Source: Rosa chinensis (lineage: Eukaryota; Streptophyta; Magnoliopsida; Rosales; Rosaceae). From it: a stretch of 64,000 nucleotides of DNA. Positions within the stretch are counted from its first letter, which is position 1. Every line of letters begins with the position of its first letter. The notes beneath the pieces are model-generated. The model saw only the letters and a list, made by a program, of their open reading frames with translations. It was not told where the DNA came from and made no database searches. The translations under genes and the position numbers were made by a program. The stretch covers positions 57,707,612 to 57,771,611 of the forward strand of contig NC_037091.1 of the NCBI RefSeq assembly GCF_002994745.2, read 5' to 3'. Shown here in pieces: positions 60,596 through 64,000 of the stretch.

Positions 60596-62765
60596 CCGGT
60601 TACAGAATCCTTGGCTCAAACTATGTCTTCAGAAGTTAGAGTAAGGGTCTCCAATCAGATGGCTTATCGAGTAAAGAAAGCAGCCCTTTCGGTGTTGGAG
60701 GGAACCATCATGGTGCAATATGCCAGACTTCGAGATTATGCGAATGAGCTGAAAAGGGTGGACCCTTCTACAACCGTTGACATAAAATGTGATTTCAGCA
60801 AGGGAGAGAGCTTTCCAATCTTCAAGAGAATGTATATCTGTCTTGGAGCTCTAAAAAATGGATTTAAAGCGGGATGTAGGTCTGTGATTGGGCTAGACGG
60901 TTGCCATTTGAGGTCTGCATATGGGGGTCAGCTCTTGACAGCTGTTGGCATTGATACCAACAACACTTCATGGGTGATTGCCTACGCAATGGTGGAGATG
61001 GAAAGCAAAGACTCGTGGATTTGGTTCCTAGAGCTTCTGTGCAAAGACCTGAGTATACTTGAGGATGGAGCAGGTTGGACTTTCATCAGCGATAAGCAAA
61101 AGGGTTTAATCCCTGCCTTTGAAGAAGTAGTTCCATTCGCCAAGATTAGATTTTGTGTGCGCCATATGTGGACAAATTTTACGAAGCTGTTTCCGGGAAA
61201 GGTACTAAAGGATCAAATGTGGAAATGTGCAAAGTCAACTACACTTCCTTACTTTGCAAAGGAAATGGAGGAGATGAAGGCTTTGGATAATGAAGCGTAC
61301 AAATGGATGACACGTAAGTTTTCAAGTTTACAAAGTTGCTGATTTTTTTGTTTTTGTTTTTTTTTTTTTGCTAAGTTGACCCATATCAAGACTAATGGCT
61401 GATGCTGCTTGTTTTGTAGATAAGGATAGGCCTCCACAGCATTGGTGTAGAGCACACTTCGAGACTTGGTCGAAGTGTGACATTATGATCAACAACTTAT
61501 GTGAAAGCTTCAACTCGTTCATTTTTGATGCTAGAGCAAAACCACCAGTGAGTATGTTCGAGGAAATGAGAGTGAAGCTAATGAAGAGAAACCAAATCAG
61601 AAAGGATAAGATGCAAGCAATGGTGGGAAATCTATGCCCCAAGCCTAGAAAAGTACTAGAAAAGAACAAAATGAAGGCTGCTTCAGATTGCATTTCTATC
61701 GGGAATGGTGGTGACCAAGTGGAGGTGGAGACTTTTGAAGGAACAAAGAATGTGGTCAACCTTACGGCAAGGACCTGCACATGCCGAATGTGGGACTTAA
61801 GTGTTGTTCCATGCAAGCATGCGGTCTCAGCAATATACAACAACAGGGTAGATCCGGAAAACTTTGTTGCAGATTGCTACTTAAAAAAGACTTACCTTAA
61901 CATTTACAGCAATTTGATCAAGCCAGTTAACGGAATGGAGATGTGGACTAGGAGTGAAGAACCACCAATTCTGCCTCCACAGTATTCTAGACAGCCCAGA
62001 AGGCCACGAACAAAGAGGATTAGAGATTTATCGGAGAAGTTGGCTGCACAGGGAACAAAGCTTGGAAGAGTTCAGCGATCGTTGAAGTGTAGCAATTGTC
62101 AAAGAATTGGCCACAACGTGAAGACATGTCACCGACATCTTCCACCAAAAGATAAGCAAGCTGCAAATGTGACCAAGAAAAGGAAACTCAACAATGGAGA
62201 AGGAAGTTCATCTCAAAAAGCCCAGGTAATTTTTGATTTTTTTTTCTGCATATGTTTAGTGTACTTTTTCAAATTATTTTGTTTATGGGGCAGCTTGTTT
62301 ATGTTTCTGTTTTAAGGTTGATCCCATAATTTTTTTGCAGCCTAAACTTGGAAGAAAGCCACCATTGAGTAAGAATGACTTGAGGAAAAACCATCTAAAA
62401 GTGGTAGAATATCAAAGGGTATGAAACATGGATTTTAGCTTGTAAACTTTGTATGTATTTGTTGATGAATAGGTCTGTGATTCGGCTAGTGATGCTTTGC
62501 TTTTGATATGTATGTGTTGAAAATTATATTCTTGTTTCTGATTTTTTTGTGAGTGTAGAAGAAGATGGCTGCATTGAAGGCATCTAGAAAAGCTGCGGCT
62601 GCTGCCCCTGCTAACTCTACCAAAGCTGCTGCTGCTGCTGCTGCCACATCTACCTCAGCAACCACGAGGCCTCCGACATCAAGTAAAGCATCAAAAGGCC
62701 AAACTCCAACACCTTCCAGATCATCTCAAAGGATTAGGCAGAATTCCAAGCAAGGGGGAAAGTAG
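57857..62765 (+). pseudogene. MULE transposase (MURA-like), nearly complete, three in-frame stops
   Basis: Exons 57857-57926, 58772-60100, 60606-61313, 61420-62225, 62341-62418 and 62559-62765 give 1066 codons including the natural stop, with all splice phases closing. The N-terminal part carries an HGG/YVGG segment and long acidic stretches. A DBD_Tnp_Mut-type zinc region follows (AIREMAIRDGWEVYFIKND). The DDE transposase domain has D564 in GLDGCHL and D629 in SDKQKGL, followed by RFCVRHMWTNF. A SWIM zinc finger (C822, C824, C834, H836) and a CCHC knuckle (C926, C929, H934, C939) follow, then an Ala-rich basic tail. Codons 147 (TAG, 59140), 149 (TGA, 59146) and 176 (TAA, 59227) interrupt exon 2. 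These could instead lie in an unrecognised intron, in which case the gene is intact. Confidence 0.88.
60547..60596. repeat. poly(T) run in a transposase intron
   Basis: About 49 consecutive T bases lie just upstream of the acceptor of the third transposase exon (acag before 60606), forming an extreme polypyrimidine tract. Length is likely variable and prone to sequencing error. Confidence 0.9.
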
Positions 62766-63860
62766 GAGGAAGTTTGGGGAATGATAAGCAAGCCCTAACA
62801 TTTTTTGTGCAACCTTGGTGTATGCTACCTAGGTTGCTAGCTCTAATTTTTTGGGAGGATGATTAGAGCTATTTGAAATGCAAACATTAATTTGACATGT
62901 TTTAAACATTTGGGCTGCTTATTTTGTTGGATTTAGAGAAAGTTTGATGTTGTTATAAGATCAAATGTAGAATTGGTGCTTCAAGTCAATAGCATGTTGG
63001 TTAAAAATGTAGATTTGTTCCTTTGAAGTACATGTTATTACTTTGAACATTTATAGGTCAAATGTTATTACTTTGATAAGCCATTCTGCAAATACATTAT
63101 TTTGGGCGGGAGGATACAACTTTACAAGTATTTAGGTTTTTTTTTGGCGGGAAATTGGGCTGTATTTAGGTCTTCTTTGGCGGGAAAATGGGCTACTTAA
63201 TAGAACTTAGAGTTAGATTAGAGCCAGGGTCAGTTTGGTCAATTCGCCTTGATGTGGGCCCCACCTGGGCTGAGTTGGATCGCCATGTCAGAACCAAAAC
63301 AGCTGAAATTGACTGATTTTTGGCGAATGGACCTATTGGATGGAGAAATAATAGTGTGGGGGTGTTTTTGATTAAATTGGAAGTCGGGGGACTGAATTGA
63401 TGTTGGACCAAAAGCACAGGGTACTAAACAGTAATTAGCCCTATATTTTTTCTATGATTGATTGTGTTAAATCTACCAACCCACCTTATGAATTGTGAGT
63501 GTGAGATACTGGGCTGTCTAATTTGTAGCATATTTGTTCATGGTTATGAGAGTTTTCATGCATTAAACATGTCGAGATTGATGTACCTGGGACTTGTAAG
63601 TGGCTTGAGAAATTTTTTTTTTGTTTTTTTTGTTTTTTTTTGTCATGAGGTGTTTTTGACTTGAAATGACCGTTTTAGCCTTTGAAGTGGGCCCCATCGT
63701 CTGACTTAACGTCCAATTTGGACAGAGTTTGTGAAATTGGACATGGCTAACTGAAATTGAAAAGCTCAGGGTTGTTTCTGATTAAATTGAGACCACATAG
63801 ACTAACATGAAGTTATCCCCAAACCTCAGGGGGGTAAACTGAATTTAATCCTGTATATAT

Positions 63861-64000
63861 AGTTGATAAACTTCCTCTAATAGCAAGCCATAAGATGAAG
63901 CTCCATCTAGGAACACAACTACCAAATCAGAATAATCGATATCAATGAACAATAGGCCTAGATAATCAGAGAGCATTCCAAACATAAGAAGTTGAACAAA
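63861..64000. other. flank outside the nested MULE region
   Basis: Short AT-rich sequence at the window edge; nothing recognised. Confidence 0.4.

Larger units (their letters stand above)
57405..63441 (+). mobile_element. autonomous-type MULE with transposase gene
   Basis: Terminal inverted repeats of about 240 bp (57405-57650 with 63200-63441) begin gggctaattactgtttagta at both ends and are about 95 percent identical. A perfect 9-bp duplication, tatattttt, flanks the element (57396-57404 and 63442-63450). It is 6037 bp long and encodes a six-exon MURA-like transposase. It is inserted inside the larger MULE-bounded region 53836-63851. High similarity of the ends suggests a young insertion. 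Confidence 0.93.
53836..63851. mobile_element. outer MULE (Pack-MULE-like) of 10 kb containing nested elements
   Basis: The left arm (53836-53985: ttaaatttagtttacctcct, ggtaacttcatgttagtcca, tttcaatttcagttagctgt) is matched by the reverse complement of 63851-63700 at about 85-90 percent over 150 bp. Flanking 9-mers are tgtgtatat (53827-53835) and tgtatatat (63852-63860), one mismatch, consistent with a MULE target duplication, though simple-sequence context weakens this. Not counting the solo LTR (54553-57085) and the inner MULE (57405-63441), about 1.4 kb of original element remains, including a Yellow Stripe-like transporter fragment. Gene fragments between MULE ends define Pack-MULEs. Confidence 0.65.

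Overview
This is plant nuclear DNA from a eudicot: AT-rich, with many-exon genes split by GT-AG introns, plant-only families (type I inositol polyphosphate 5-phosphatase, cyclin J18, MAP65, IAR1, DUF4228/PADRE) and many plant transposons. A rosid is likely and Rosaceae is only a guess. No organelle, bacterial or viral genome is present.

There are eight apparently intact genes. From left to right they are: a type I inositol polyphosphate 5-phosphatase (6839-9289, +), cyclin J18 (13568-16693, +), MAP65-6 (26475-31054, +), the ZIP-family metal transporter IAR1 (32350-36460, +), an unrecognised 174-aa protein (36907-37661, -), an ANTH-domain clathrin assembly protein (39496-40761, +), the RNA polymerase III repressor MAF1 (42196-44641, +) and a DUF4228/PADRE protein (47165-47713, -). 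A GDSL lipase at 51044-52652 (-) is broken by two frameshifts. I rebuilt every spliced gene exon by exon; reading frames close across all junctions. The first three genes match three consecutive Arabidopsis loci (At2g01900, At2g01905, At2g01910 from memory). IAR1 and the ANTH gene match At1g68100 and At1g68110. The window therefore appears to join two ancestral neighbourhoods.

Between the genes lie transposons, several with exact target-site duplications. At 494-3451 is a non-autonomous Mutator-like element (MULE) with terminal inverted repeats of over 700 bp and an internal tandem array. A relative at 18271-21187 contains a 5'-truncated LINE. A tRNA-derived SINE (3888-4108), a poly(A) retroposon (23381-24199), hairpin and Tourist-like MITEs, and a MITE inserted into its own relative (46024-46712) follow the same pattern. 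Just upstream of cyclin J18 is a 2-kb inverted-repeat element carrying a Sec61-beta pseudogene.

The right-hand 10 kb (53836-63851) reads as one nested structure. An outer MULE carries a broken first-exon fragment of a Yellow Stripe-like transporter. Inside it lie a probable 2.5-kb solo LTR and a nearly complete autonomous MULE (57405-63441, 9-bp target duplication) whose six-exon transposase is interrupted only by three in-frame stops.

The intact genes do not form a pathway; they cover phosphoinositide signalling, cell cycle, microtubules, metal/auxin-conjugate homeostasis, endocytosis and Pol III control. The most unusual observations are the nested gene-capturing MULE, the Sec61-beta capture abutting the cyclin J18 start, a 33-codon membrane-peptide ORF just upstream of IAR1, and the microexon plus apparent GC donor in cyclin J18.
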